Under the pieces are notes generated by a model. The model was not told the origin of the DNA, did not search any database, and saw only the letters and a list, made by a program, of their open reading frames with translations. From Diogma glabrata (lineage: Eukaryota; Arthropoda; Insecta; Diptera; Cylindrotomidae), in the NCBI GenBank assembly GCA_963693315.1, contig OY856187.1, positions 117,345,166-117,409,165 of the forward strand: a stretch of DNA of 64,000 nt. The letters are read 5' to 3'. Made by a program: the position numbers and the translations under genes. Below, piece by piece: positions 12,470-23,023 of the stretch; position 1 is the stretch's first letter, and the number at the start of each line of letters is the position of its first letter.

Positions 12470-12921
12470 CACTGAAAAAAAAATTAAAGTAATGACAACT
12501 TCATCTCGAAGTTGACAGTTTATTATCTAAACAAAGAAAAACTACTTGCAAATAATTTCACGGTGATTGGGACAACTACACGTAAATATTTTCCTGACAA
12601 CAGAATAAGGTTTATTTAAAATATAAAAGGGGGCATGCAATATAACAGTAGTTGAATAAAGTTAATAACTATTTCCATTCCATTAAAAAAATTTACTTTG
12701 GTTATATATCATTAATTTTTCATTTTAAAATTGAAGTAATTGAAATTAATTGAACTATATTTAATTTTCACATAAACAGTACGTGCGGTTGTCTCAACTA
12801 CATCATTCTGTACTTGTACAGCTGTTGAATCAACTTCAGAATTCAATTCGCCATATCTGCCCCCATGGTATGTTTGAGACAACTGCATTTCGATTGGAAA
12901 TAAAACAAATTTTCTTCAGTG
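12470..12921. mobile_element. 452-bp MITE, CACTGAAAA ends (copy 1)
   Basis: The ends are CACTGAAAAAAAAATT and TTTTCTTCAGTG. TA precedes the element (12468-12469) and TG follows it, consistent with a TA target with one changed base. A second copy at 53956-54404 shares the internal order GTAATGA, CATCTCGAAG, GACAACTGCATTTCGATTGG. The ends and TA target fit a Tc1/mariner-type non-autonomous element. It has no coding capacity. Confidence 0.8.
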
Positions 12922-13135
12922 TGCTCGCTCTGAAAGAACAGCGTAAAGGAGTAATAAAATGAGCGTTTTAAACTCTGGAAAAAACATTTTCACAGGAGAT
13001 TAAGTCTACATGAAAATGGACTTTTATATGGTATCGTAGAAAAATACCAGTTAAATACTGAGGGTTTTAAACTCTGAGTCGAAACTACTTTGCCAATTTA
13101 AAAAAAATTTTAAATCAGTTTTTTGTAAGCTCCTG

Positions 13136-16014
13136 CACACACAAAAATACGGAGTTCCCATCACTCCGAATCGGTGTCAAATAATATCCCACCGATCGGA
13201 TACAAATTGATTTTATCCATTCGGAGTGTTTATTTTGATTGTGATTTACTATTATGGGATAAAAATATTTACACTAAAAAGCCCAAAACAACTTAATGAG
13301 GATAAAAGTTTTAAGCACTCGACGGATAAAAAAAATCGCTAAAAGATAAATTTTATTTACATATTTGGATACTTTGTTTACCTTTGAAAGGATAAAACAA
13401 AAAGACTTTTTAAAAGAAATTGCCAACACGGATATTTGCTATTCTTTTACACCAGTCTGATAAAAGAAATTATGAAAAAGGGATAAATTAAAACAGATTT
13501 AATATAGTAAAATCAAACTATTTATATAAATTTTGTTTATTTGCTACATATGTATTATACAGACATTTAATTTATTAATTTACATAATTTCAAAATTTGA
13601 AACAATAAATTTACTTGAATTATTTGAATGAAATGCAGGGCGAATGAAGGCTCAAATTCTTTATAGCACAAAATTTAATGATCAATACTGTTTCAAATGC
13701 ATTTAAATAACTATTAAAACAAATTGTTTTAAGTAACGTCTAAAATACAAACAAACACCATCTTTTAAATAATATATTCTATTATTATATAATATAAAAA
13801 ATGGATATGTTCCCATTTAATGGGTCTCTTTTACAAATTCATATGATAGCATTTTTCTAATATAAATATCTATATTTAATTTCCTTAAGAATATTAATTT
13901 CATTAATTAATTTCGTTTCTTATATCACAATTAAATTCAATTTAAATGTTCTTCATATTGATTATATTAAACTTATAGTAAATGTAATAACAAGCGTTTT
14001 TCAATTTTAATTTGTAATTTAATTTAAAATTTATCATTTTTATAATTTATATATTATATAATTTATCTGTTGATAAAAAGTTGATGCAATGATCTGCAAA
14101 AAAAATAGATCTGAAATCAAAAAAATTACCTGTCAGATCAAAAAAACTAGAAACTGCCTATTTGCTCATTTTTTGTATAATGCACTAATAAGGCCCGCTA
14201 TACACTTGAGCTAAGTGCATAGTTCGCTCGCATAGTTATACACTTCAACTTGAACTAATTTAGTTCACAAACGCATGTACAAAGCTTTAGTATTGTGTCA
14301 AAATGGCATTTAAAAAAATAAATATTTCATGTATTCAATTTTTTAAAATTTGTATGAAAGCAAAATAATGTAGAATAGACATTTACTAACATTTTTGTTA
14401 AGAATATTTATTTTAATTTTTTCTACTACAAATTTCAAATATTTTGACAAAATATTACGGACATAACTTTAATCATGCGTCCTTTAAATTACAACACGAG
14501 CTAATACTATAGTTCAACAGAATAATAGTTTTTTACTATTAAACTATCGATTTGTTTATACCACAAAATAGTACATTATTCTATCTGAGGTATAAACGCA
14601 CAGAATAATATTGACAGATAGAATACGGCTACCGTATTTCAAATTTGAATATCAAATCTTATCATTCGAAAACTATTTTAACAAAAAATTATAATACTAA
14701 TATTAATTTAAAATTAAAACAAAATTTTGGGTGCTTTTGATTTTACAAATTTTTTACAATCGCAATGAAATTGTTTTTACATTTTACGTTTTTTTTTATT
14801 ATACTAAAGCAAAATAACTATCTGGCATAGTAAAAAAGCCTTATTCTATCCGTTTACATCGTAATAGTTTAATATCTACTTGCTATTGTTCTGTTATTCT
14901 ACCATGGTGTAAACTAAGTATAAGTTAGTTCGAATAGTTGACGGAAAAAACATAGCTGACATAGCTTAGTTCAAGTATATAGTCATCCATTTGATTACCT
15001 TATATATACAAAAAACATAGTTCGCATAGTTCACATAGCTTAGCTAAAGTGTATAGCGGACCTAAAATAAAAAATACCTGATGTTTTGAGATAAAGTTGT
15101 GTCCGGGCAAATTTGAATTTATTGATGACGGGATGTTAATGTATTAAAGACGATAATGTATTAAAATTCTTCAATTTATTCAAAAGGCAATTTTTATAAT
15201 CCAAATGGTTGGCCCAAAACATAGAGATCGTAGTTTTTACAAGTTCAAAATAGTTCTGGGTTTATTCTGAATATCGGGATCTGCAAAACCGAATTTTATT
15301 TATTAACCACCATAGAAGACAACATTGTAATGTGATTGCTTACCTTCTTGTAGAACATTAATAAATTTAGCATTAAATTAATTTAAATTAAACATTAATA
15401 AGTTGAGTTACGATGACAATATTTTGAATTCCATTAAAGTTTTTATGAAAAAGGTTTTCTTTCTCCATAATATAACTTCTCCGCACTACACCCAAAAAAC
15501 TAGCTAAATTTTACATTTTTTTCAATATATACAACACACAAAATAATGGCTTTTAACACTTATAAATATAGCTTTTAACACTTATCAAAATATATTATAC
15601 AAAACAATACAAATTTGCTAAAATTTAAAAAGTTTGGAGAACCGTAGGTTTAACTATCACTAAACAACTAATTTTTGTAAATGCTTTAAGCAACTAATAA
15701 ATTTGAATACACAAAAAATACTTAAAAAAAAACACAAAATAAATCCGAATGCACATCGAACCATACCTCGACAACATCAACTCCAAACTGAGTTTATATT
15801 TAACTCCTTTCAAGCAAAAAATTATTTGGGAAGTACATTTTAAAAACACTAAAGTCTTTGACACTAAACGGTGTTAAAAAAGTTTCGTTTACTCTTTTTG
15901 AACTTCTTAAAATTAGTACCCTTTCTTGTGGAGTTAATTTAACCCAATCGGATAGAAAATCAAATGTTTTTTCGGATAAAATACAATTCACACCGCGATA
16001 TTTTTTTGTGTGTG
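13136..16014. mobile_element. 2.9-kb element bounded by CACACACAAAAA / GTGTGTG
   Basis: The left end reads CACACACAAAAATACGG and the right end, inverted, reads CACACACAAAAAAATATCGCGG. Flanking words TTTTTTGTAAGCTCCTG and AGGATGATGTAACAATC are found joined without the element at 17906-17939, which looks like the empty site. No duplicated target is evident at that junction. The interior holds no transposase; it contains many GGATAAAA words near both ends and a smaller TIR element (14191-15063). An alternative is a tandem duplication of the 55-bp flank followed by insertion. Confidence 0.6.
14191..15063. mobile_element. 873-bp TIR element nested in the CACACAC element
   Basis: AGGCCCGCTATACACTTGAG at 14191 is matched by the inverted AGGTCCGCTATACACTTTAG ending at 15063, and both continue into AGCTAAG and CATAGTTCG words. 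The inverted ends are about 40 bp with subterminal CATAGTTCG repeats. No coding capacity is seen and no target duplication is certain. Confidence 0.75.
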
Positions 16015-16139
16015 AGGATGATGTAACAATCAATCAGATCGAGCACATAAATTAAATATAGTAAAATTAGTTAATTTATAAATAATAAAGCTCAATTGCG
16101 AAATACTACAACAAGAAATTTTATTTACAATTATTCATC

Positions 16140-16944
16140 ATGTTTCGCCAAGTACCAGCGGTAAAATCCATCGAATTTATTAAATCGGCTGATTTAGCCA
16201 CTCTCACCGCGACATACAAAAAGCTGTTAAAGAAGATCTCTAAAACAGAAAGCCATTTATGGTTTAATGCATCATGTAAGAAAGAAAATATCATCCCTAA
16301 ATACATCAAACAAACTTGCCAGTGCAGTATGTAACCCAAGAGCTGAAAAAGCAGTTAAAGCTGGAGAAAAGGTATGGTTACAAGCAGAAATCCAATGCCT
16401 CTACGCTACACGCAACAACTTAGCAGTCCACCAAAAAATAGCGCATTCTGAGCTTACTACTATAGACTACATCCGTTAGAATTTGATGTTCTGAATAAAC
16501 AACTCTGAGAAGAAATAGACGATTTGGCTCATACGCAATATGTGACCCAATTAAAAAAACTGGAGCATTTAAGGCACAAAATGACTAAATCCGGTGTATA
16601 CCAACTTTCTTGCTTAGAGTGCCCTGCCCATAGATATAGGCCAAATAGGTTGTAATTTCCAAAGTCGTTGTTCTGAACATTTTCGTGCTCTCAAGCTAGG
16701 TTATTCGTCCTCTACCTTTGCCAATCATTTGATTTCCACAAACCATAATACTTGCTTCAAGAATAACGAAAATACTAAAATTTTACACATAGAAGCCAAA
16801 GGCCCCAAACTAGATGCTTTAGAATCCTTTGAAATCAGAAAAGCCTTCTTTCAAAACAATGTTCTTAACGAACAAACTAATTTCAAAATTTCCCCATTAA
16901 CTATTCCAGATCTGTTCTATCAAAAACCGTCATCCACATCTTAA
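16140..16944 (+). pseudogene. Penelope-like element relic: N-terminal region joined to GIY-YIG endonuclease, RT missing
   Basis: The first frame (16140-16330) ends with LWFNASCKKENIIPKYIK, matching the conserved 'nLIPkFIk' region that precedes the reverse transcriptase in Penelope-like elements. After a frameshift, AEKAVKAGEKVWLQAEI and EEIDDLAHTQYVTQLKKLEH continue that N-terminal region. This is followed directly by GVYQLSC, YIGQ (one shift), a FQSRCSEHF block, STFANHLISTNH and KGPKLDALESFEI. That order is the C-terminal GIY-YIG endonuclease of Penelope-like elements. The 350-400-residue RT core that normally lies between is absent. One stop and at least two frameshifts make the copy dead. 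Confidence 0.7.
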
Positions 16945-17276
16945 AAGAAAAATGGTAATCCCTTGAACACTTAAAATATTTTTTATATATAAATTTTTTA
17001 TATAATTAATGGTCAATGAATCCTAATTGTTATTCCTTTTCATATTTTTATAACTTTTCATTACTTTCAACTTATATCCTCCCTGTCATAAAAAAATATT
17101 TACACCTCCTTCAAAAATGTCATTGATTTTAGTTTTATGTTTATTGTACCCCTATCTCATAGTTTAGTTTAGTTTATTTTATTTTATTCTTATTATTATT
17201 TTTTTCGGCTAACGGCTGTAAAGTTTAACTTTACTGCCGCTGGGGAGTAGCTAAAGTCATTTTTACTTTTTCTGCC

Positions 17277-17395
17277 GGCGGCTGTAAAGTAACTTCCATA
17301 TTTTTACGGCGGCTGTAAAGTAATTTTCATATTTTTACGGCGGCTGTAAAGTAATTTTCATATTTTTACGGCGGCAGTAAAGTAAAATAAAATGA
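17277..17395 (+). repeat. 31-bp tandem repeat, about four units
   Basis: The word GGCGGCTGTAAAGTAA recurs at about 17277, 17308, 17339 and 17370 (the last with GCAGTAAAG). The spacing is exactly 31 bp and the units are joined by TTTTCATATTTTTAC. The array lies about 330 bp downstream of the Penelope-like relic, between it and the hairpin at 17551, so it may belong to that element's tail. Confidence 0.9.
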
Positions 17396-17550
17396 TATTA
17401 TTAATTTGTTCAAAACAGAATGCATTTCAGTTCATTTTAATGAATAAAAATAAAAAAAAATTAATTTCAGAAAATTTATTACCTAAAACATATTTTTAAA
17501 AAATTTGATGCATTAATTTCATATTTTTAAACAAATTTAAACGTTTGCCG

Positions 17551-17696
17551 AAAAAATAGTGTATTGAATTCGGAGCTAAAGTGACTTTTTGTGTTTCGTC
17601 TATAATTGTCGGCCTCCCTACGGTCGGCCGCCAAACTATAGACTCAACACAAAAAGTACGACTTTAGCTCCTAATTCAATAATATACTATTTTGCC
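17551..17696 (-). repeat. Hairpin 2 with tandem G-A mismatch and GTA triloop
   Basis: Imperfect arms of about 70 bp start AATAGTGTATTGAATT and end AATAATATACTATTT. On the minus strand the apex reads GGCC, GA, CC, loop GTA, GG, GA, GGCC, the same arrangement as hairpin 1 with a different stem. It follows the 31-bp array and the Penelope-like relic. Confidence 0.75.
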
Positions 17697-18094
17697 ACCC
17701 ACCAATCTTCTCATATAATCTATTATTATTATTGAATTTAATTTTTTCCTTTTTTAAAAACAACGAATTTAAACAAAAAACTTTTAATTACTATTATTAC
17801 CTAACATCTATATGCAAACACCTTAAGAGATTAAGTTAAGTTACGAATAAGAATTATATTTGTACCATGATGTAATTATGATAATTTAAAAAAATTTTAA
17901 ATCAGTTTTTTGTAAGCTCCTGAGGATGATGTAACAATCGAAGGGGTAAAGGGTAGAAGGATAGAGGTATGGGTAGAAGTAACTGGGTAGGATCATGTGG
18001 ATGGTTTTCATCTGTATTTGCAATATCAGGTAAATCATTAAATTATGAAAAATAACATTACTTAAGAAAAGACATCCCAATAATCGGAAAACAA

Positions 18095-18345
18095 GATTTT
18101 GATAGTCACTCTTTATACTGTAGGTCATCCTTCTCGAAGAGAATTTGGAACTGGTTTTCTTGTAGGTGCACGCATACAAGAAGCCGTGATGAAATTCATC
18201 CCGGTCAATGAGAGGATCTGCTACCTAAGGGTACGCGGTACATACAACAATATTTCTCTTATTGCCGTGCATGCACCTACTGAAGCTAAGACCGTCGACG
18301 AGAAGGATAATTTCTACAAAGCACTAGAAGAGGTTATGAAACAAA
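18095..18345 (+). pseudogene. RTE-like non-LTR retrotransposon, endonuclease part 1
   Basis: The frame encodes HPSRREFGTGFLVGAR and, after 30 residues, ISLIAVHAPTE. This is the middle of the APE-type endonuclease found in insect RTE-like elements often annotated 'craniofacial development protein 2-like'. The start is truncated near 18095. The reading is interrupted at 18346 by the LTR retrotransposon and resumes at 25764 with TRDFIMVLGDFNGQVG. The copy was dead or is killed by these insertions. Confidence 0.8.
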
Positions 18346-18718
18346 TGTAATGAAGTTACTTGCTCCCTTAGCGTTTAGCCTTCCTATATCAAGCCTGCGA
18401 GATGATAATTTCGGAGATTATGCGTACCCCTTATAAATCACTTTCAAAAACACCAAAAACACCACGGATTTATTAATTTAAAACTTTAAATATTTATTTC
18501 AATAATAAATTTATTTATGATCAACAATGAGCCATCTACTATTTTACACAACACAGCAACCAGTATTAGCTAACTATATTTTGGTTTGCCTTGCCTTTTA
18601 TTATGTTCTCCTCTTCTATTACAATTTTTAAAGATCATAAACATAATAAGAAAATGTAATAGAAGAATTAACAAAATTAAAAAGTAATAGATAATTTAGG
18701 CGAGTGTTCTACACTACA
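18346..18718 (-). repeat. 3' LTR of the Ty3/gypsy element
   Basis: This 373-bp direct repeat matches 25396-25759. On the element's strand it starts TGTAGTG and ends ATTACA (TG...CA). It differs from the other LTR by a 12-bp extra block near 18359-18370 and a few single-base indels or changes. The polypurine tract lies just beyond it at 18719. Confidence 0.95.
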
Positions 18719-18733
18719 TCTCACCCCTCAAAG
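18719..18733 (-). other. Polypurine tract
   Basis: On the minus strand CTTTGAGGGGTGAGA directly abuts the 3' LTR start TGTAGTG. A purine-rich run at this spot primes plus-strand DNA synthesis in LTR elements. Confidence 0.75.
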
Positions 18734-19520
18734 AAAAGATAAATTATTAAAGATAATTTATCTGTAAATTTATATTTTAATTGTAATCCAGTGAAATTTT
18801 TAGATTTTAATTTTAATGTGAATTTTTTGTTAATTTATGTTTTATTTACTTTTCAAAATGAATTCAAATTTTTTATTTATTAAAGTGGAACTTATTTAAA
18901 TAAATTTTAGTTTTCATATTTTTTCAAATTTATATTTTTTTTAATTTTTATTTACTTATTTGTTTACTTTTTGATATAATGAGAGTGGACAAAATTTTAA
19001 TTTTATTTCAAACAATTTCAAAAAATTTTTTTTTTTTTTTTTTAATTACTAGCTTAAATATTGTTAAATTTGTTTTTTTTTTTTTTTTTTTTTTTATTTC
19101 ATCATATTAATTTAACTGATAATTGCTTATATATATATTTTACAAGATTCTAATTTAATGCATTATTTGATTTAATTTTTTATCTTAATCAATTTTATAC
19201 TTTTATTTTTCAAAATTTTTATTTTTAAATAAAAATTTTATTTGCTAATATAAAAAAATACATAAAATAAATAAAGAATCAAAATTATTTTAATTTTACA
19301 GAAGAAAAAGCAGGCTAGATAAACCTCCCCAAAACATAAATTTTCTGCAAAATTGAATAAATGTTGGTGTTCTTGTGAAAATGTGTTTTTATTTGTATTA
19401 ATCATGATTTCAATATATCCTAATAACTTACTATTTTATGAATTTTATAAAACTTATAATTTTATTTTTATATTTTTTATTTTCTTATTTTTTTATTTTT
19501 TTTTTTTTTATTTTTATGAT

Positions 19521-22500
19521 TCATCTATGATAGAGACGTAAACGATTATTATGGACAGTTACTGATTTATTTCCAACTTTTATAATTGAATTAACATCAG
19601 ATAATTTTTTCTCTACAACAAAAGGACCAGTTCTTAAAGGTTTCGTTTTTGACGGTGATGAAGGATCGTCTAAAAGGACTTCATCGCCTTCATTTATGAT
19701 ATCAAAGTTAACATTTGAGTCGTAAATAGATTTTGTTTTTTCTTTTTGTAAAATAAGATTTTTTTTAGCTAATTTCCATGAAGTTTGTAAACGGTATAAA
19801 AGTTCGTTGCAGTAGTTATCATAATTATAAATTGGTTTAGGTTCAGAGTTAACAGAAGTAGGAATATTTGGTTTAAAACCAAATAAAAGTTCGAATGGCA
19901 TTTTTCCTGTAGATGTATGTGGGGTTGAATTATACGAAAATATTGCAAACGAAATAAATTGATCCCAATTTGATGGATCAGCTGAAACGAAAGTTCTCAA
20001 GTATTCACCTAACGTTCTATGTGAACGCTCAAGTGCTCCTTGAGACTGTGGATGATATGCTGTGCTATTAATTTTTTTAATTTTAAGAATTTTACACATT
20101 TCTTTAAAAACGTGACTCATGAAATTTCCACCTTGATCTGAAAGAATAGAGTGGGGACAACCAAATTGACATATAAAATTTGCTGAAAAAATTTGTGCAA
20201 CCGTTGATGCTTCCTGATTGACAATAGGATAAGCTTGAGAATATTTGGTTAAATCATCCTGAACTGTTAAGATGTACTTGTTACCAGAGTGTGAAATTGG
20301 TGAAATTGGACCGACAATATCTAATGTAATTTTCTCAAAAGGATAATCTGATGTTGATGTTATGCACATAGGATTTTTTTTGTTTTTTGTAAATTTATTT
20401 CGTTGACAATGATCACATGTTTTAATATACTTTTTAATTTTTTGAAACATGTTTTTGAAATTGTAGTACGATTGTAATCTTTTGTACGTTCTAGAAACTC
20501 CTTGATGTCCCCCAATTGGACTTAAATGAAATTCTTCAATGACTCTGTTAATTTCATCATCTGTTTTCAACTCAGTAATTTTATCATTCAAGCTAGAATT
20601 TTGATTTTGTGATTGCAAATCGATTGAGTTAGATGAGTTTAGTCTTATTTGAGATTCATCATTTTGAGTAGACATAGAATTTAAATTATTCAACAAATCA
20701 TCACGTTTTGAACCTGCACGAGTGACCACATTAATTTGTGTTTCATCTACTTGATCATGGTTTATTCGAGATAACGCATCGACATTTTGCAAAAATTTTC
20801 CTGGACAATATTCAATTTCATACGGATATTCTTCTAGCTCAACATACCATCTATACAACAAAGAAGATGATTTATACATCGAACGTAAGTAAATTAGGGG
20901 TTTGTGATCCGTAATTATTGTAAATTTTCTACCGTATAGATAGGGACGAAATCTTCGAACAGCCCAAATTATGGCTAAAAGTTCTCTTTTTATTGTAGGA
21001 TAATTTCTTTCTGCTATATTTAGAGCCCGACTAGCATATGCCAATGGTAAATTTTTTGAATCAGTCATTTGAGAAAGCACCGCACCAATAGCAATATTTG
21101 ATGCGTCTGTAGACACATAAAACATTTTTGAAAAATTTGGAAATTGCAAAATTGGTGGAGTAATGAGTGCTTCCTTAAGCTTATTAAAAGAATTTTCAGT
21201 AAATGCATCCCATTTAAATTTCGAATTTTTCCGTTTCAAAGCTGTCAATGGTTCAGCAATATCTGCAAAATTTTTTATATATTGACGATAAAAACCAGCT
21301 AAACCCAAAAACGACATGACATGCTTAATTGATTTTGGAACAGGATAGTTTTGGATTGAATTTGTCAAATTTGGATCTGGTTTTATACCAGCACTTGTGA
21401 TAATGTGTCCCAAATAACGAATTTCCCGGCGCAAAAAACAACATTTGGACGGCTGCAATTTTAATTTATATTGACGCAAACGATTCAAAACAGCAATTAA
21501 CTTTTTATTGTGATCTTCCAAACTACTACCATAAACAACAATATCATCCAAATAGACCAGACACTTAATACCATTCAACCCACTCAAGACATGATTCATC
21601 AGTCGCTGAAACGTTGCAGGACCACCTTTAACACCATTCGGCATACAATTAAAGTGATAATGACCCGTTGACGTACTAAACGCAGTTTTCATTTTATCTT
21701 GAGGGTTTATTTTGATTTGGTAATAACCGCTTGCTAAATCTAACGTACTGAAGTATATTGATTGACCAAGTTGATCCAATATTTCAGTAATATTTGGAAT
21801 AGGAAATACATCGTCTACAGTTATTTTGTTTAGTTTTCGAAAATCTACTACTAAGCGCCATTTTTTTTCATTTGAATTTGATTTTTTTGGGACTAAAATA
21901 ATTGGAGAATTCCAAGGACTAATACTCTTTTCAATAATATTATTTTCTAGCATTTCGTTAATTTTTTCGTTAACTTCATTTTTAGCTGCCTCTGGCAAAC
22001 GATATGGTTTTTGATTAACAATATTAGAATTTGATTGGAGTGTTATATTATGCTCAATCGCATCGGTGGTTGTTAATTTATCACCTTCTAGGTGAAACAA
22101 GTCATTAAAATCGTAAATAATTTTTTGTACTGATTTTTTCTCTTCAGTGTTCAGTAAAGTTAAATCTAACTCCGAATCTAATTTTTTGAATCGATTTTTC
22201 AAATTATCTGACCAATCATTCACAAAAAATACATTATAGTCGTTTAAATTGTCAAACTTAATATCAATATTATTAAAAGAAACTGGGTAATCATTAATAT
22301 TAAGGACAGAAAAAATCGCTTCGTTATTAATCGGTTCAGCAATTGAGTTAGCTAGAAACACTCCTGAGCTTATTTCTTGAGAATAACAAAAAATTTTATT
22401 GCTTTCAGAAACTACCGGTAATTTTATAACTTTTTCAGAACGAGCTGGAAATTGGAACTTAAAATCTTTGATTGAATTATTTTTTGAAATATCGAAAGTA

Positions 22501-22964
22501 AATAGATCATCTAAATATTTAAACTGTAGAGTCATAAGCTCATAGTTTAAGAGACATTTATTATTAACTATAAAATCATTACCAATGATTCCAGCACCTT
22601 GAATTGGGAAATCATCTGGAACTATATGAAATCGAATTGAAAGTTTTTTTGAAAAAGGGAGTAACAAATAACAATCAACAGCAGCTAGAGTCGATAAACG
22701 ATCTTTAGTAATTCCTTGAATTTTAGATTTTGTATCAGGAAAACATAACACATCATTTTTTATAAATGATTTTTTTATAAGACATATGTCTGCACCTGTA
22801 TCTAAAATAAATGACTGATAAGGCTTTTTAAGAATATCTAAATTAAGTGACAAAAAACTAGGATTATTTTTAGAATTATTAATGCAAAATAAATTTATTA
22901 CACTGTCATTTTGCCCTAAATTATTTGTGTTAGAAGAATGAAAATAAGATTGAGTTTTGTTCAA
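19521..22964 (-). CDS. Pol polyprotein (protease, RT, RNase H, integrase), Ty3/gypsy
   Basis: Domains in order, numbered from the Leu/TTG at 22964: aspartic protease with DTGAD at 55-59; reverse transcriptase with DFRKLN near 374 and YLDD at 471-474; RNase H with TDAS near 619 and ITDHKPL near 684; integrase zinc finger H813, H820, C850, C853; and an integrase core D882, D943, E979 (D,D-35-E). It copies the element RNA and inserts the DNA. The frame has no ATG at 22964. It stays open upstream and overlaps the end of gag in the -1 frame, so expression as Gag-Pol by -1 frameshifting is likely (inference). No internal stops are seen. Confidence 0.95.
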   Translation of the reverse strand: MNKTQSYFHSSNTNNLGQNDSVINLFCINNSKNNPSFLSLNLDILKKPYQSFILDTGADICLIKKSFIKNDVLCFPDTKSKIQGITKDRLSTLAAVDCYLLLPFSKKLSIRFHIVPDDFPIQGAGIIGNDFIVNNKCLLNYELMTLQFKYLDDLFTFDISKNNSIKDFKFQFPARSEKVIKLPVVSESNKIFCYSQEISSGVFLANSIAEPINNEAIFSVLNINDYPVSFNNIDIKFDNLNDYNVFFVNDWSDNLKNRFKKLDSELDLTLLNTEEKKSVQKIIYDFNDLFHLEGDKLTTTDAIEHNITLQSNSNIVNQKPYRLPEAAKNEVNEKINEMLENNIIEKSISPWNSPIILVPKKSNSNEKKWRLVVDFRKLNKITVDDVFPIPNITEILDQLGQSIYFSTLDLASGYYQIKINPQDKMKTAFSTSTGHYHFNCMPNGVKGGPATFQRLMNHVLSGLNGIKCLVYLDDIVVYGSSLEDHNKKLIAVLNRLRQYKLKLQPSKCCFLRREIRYLGHIITSAGIKPDPNLTNSIQNYPVPKSIKHVMSFLGLAGFYRQYIKNFADIAEPLTALKRKNSKFKWDAFTENSFNKLKEALITPPILQFPNFSKMFYVSTDASNIAIGAVLSQMTDSKNLPLAYASRALNIAERNYPTIKRELLAIIWAVRRFRPYLYGRKFTIITDHKPLIYLRSMYKSSSLLYRWYVELEEYPYEIEYCPGKFLQNVDALSRINHDQVDETQINVVTRAGSKRDDLLNNLNSMSTQNDESQIRLNSSNSIDLQSQNQNSSLNDKITELKTDDEINRVIEEFHLSPIGGHQGVSRTYKRLQSYYNFKNMFQKIKKYIKTCDHCQRNKFTKNKKNPMCITSTSDYPFEKITLDIVGPISPISHSGNKYILTVQDDLTKYSQAYPIVNQEASTVAQIFSANFICQFGCPHSILSDQGGNFMSHVFKEMCKILKIKKINSTAYHPQSQGALERSHRTLGEYLRTFVSADPSNWDQFISFAIFSYNSTPHTSTGKMPFELLFGFKPNIPTSVNSEPKPIYNYDNYCNELLYRLQTSWKLAKKNLILQKEKTKSIYDSNVNFDIINEGDEVLLDDPSSPSKTKPLRTGPFVVEKKLSDVNSIIKVGNKSVTVHNNRLRLYHR

Positions 22965-23023
22965 TAAAGCGTTTGTGACTGAAAATTCAACGTTTGATAC
23001 ATTATTATTTTCAGATGAATTTT

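Noticed and set aside
15800..16055. Overlapping frames on both strands near the right end of the CACACAC element
   Set aside because: No recognisable protein; they lie in the terminal region of a non-coding element.
16032..17884. Hammerhead ribozyme in the Penelope-like relic
   Set aside because: I found no CTGATGA...GAAA core on either strand in this stretch.
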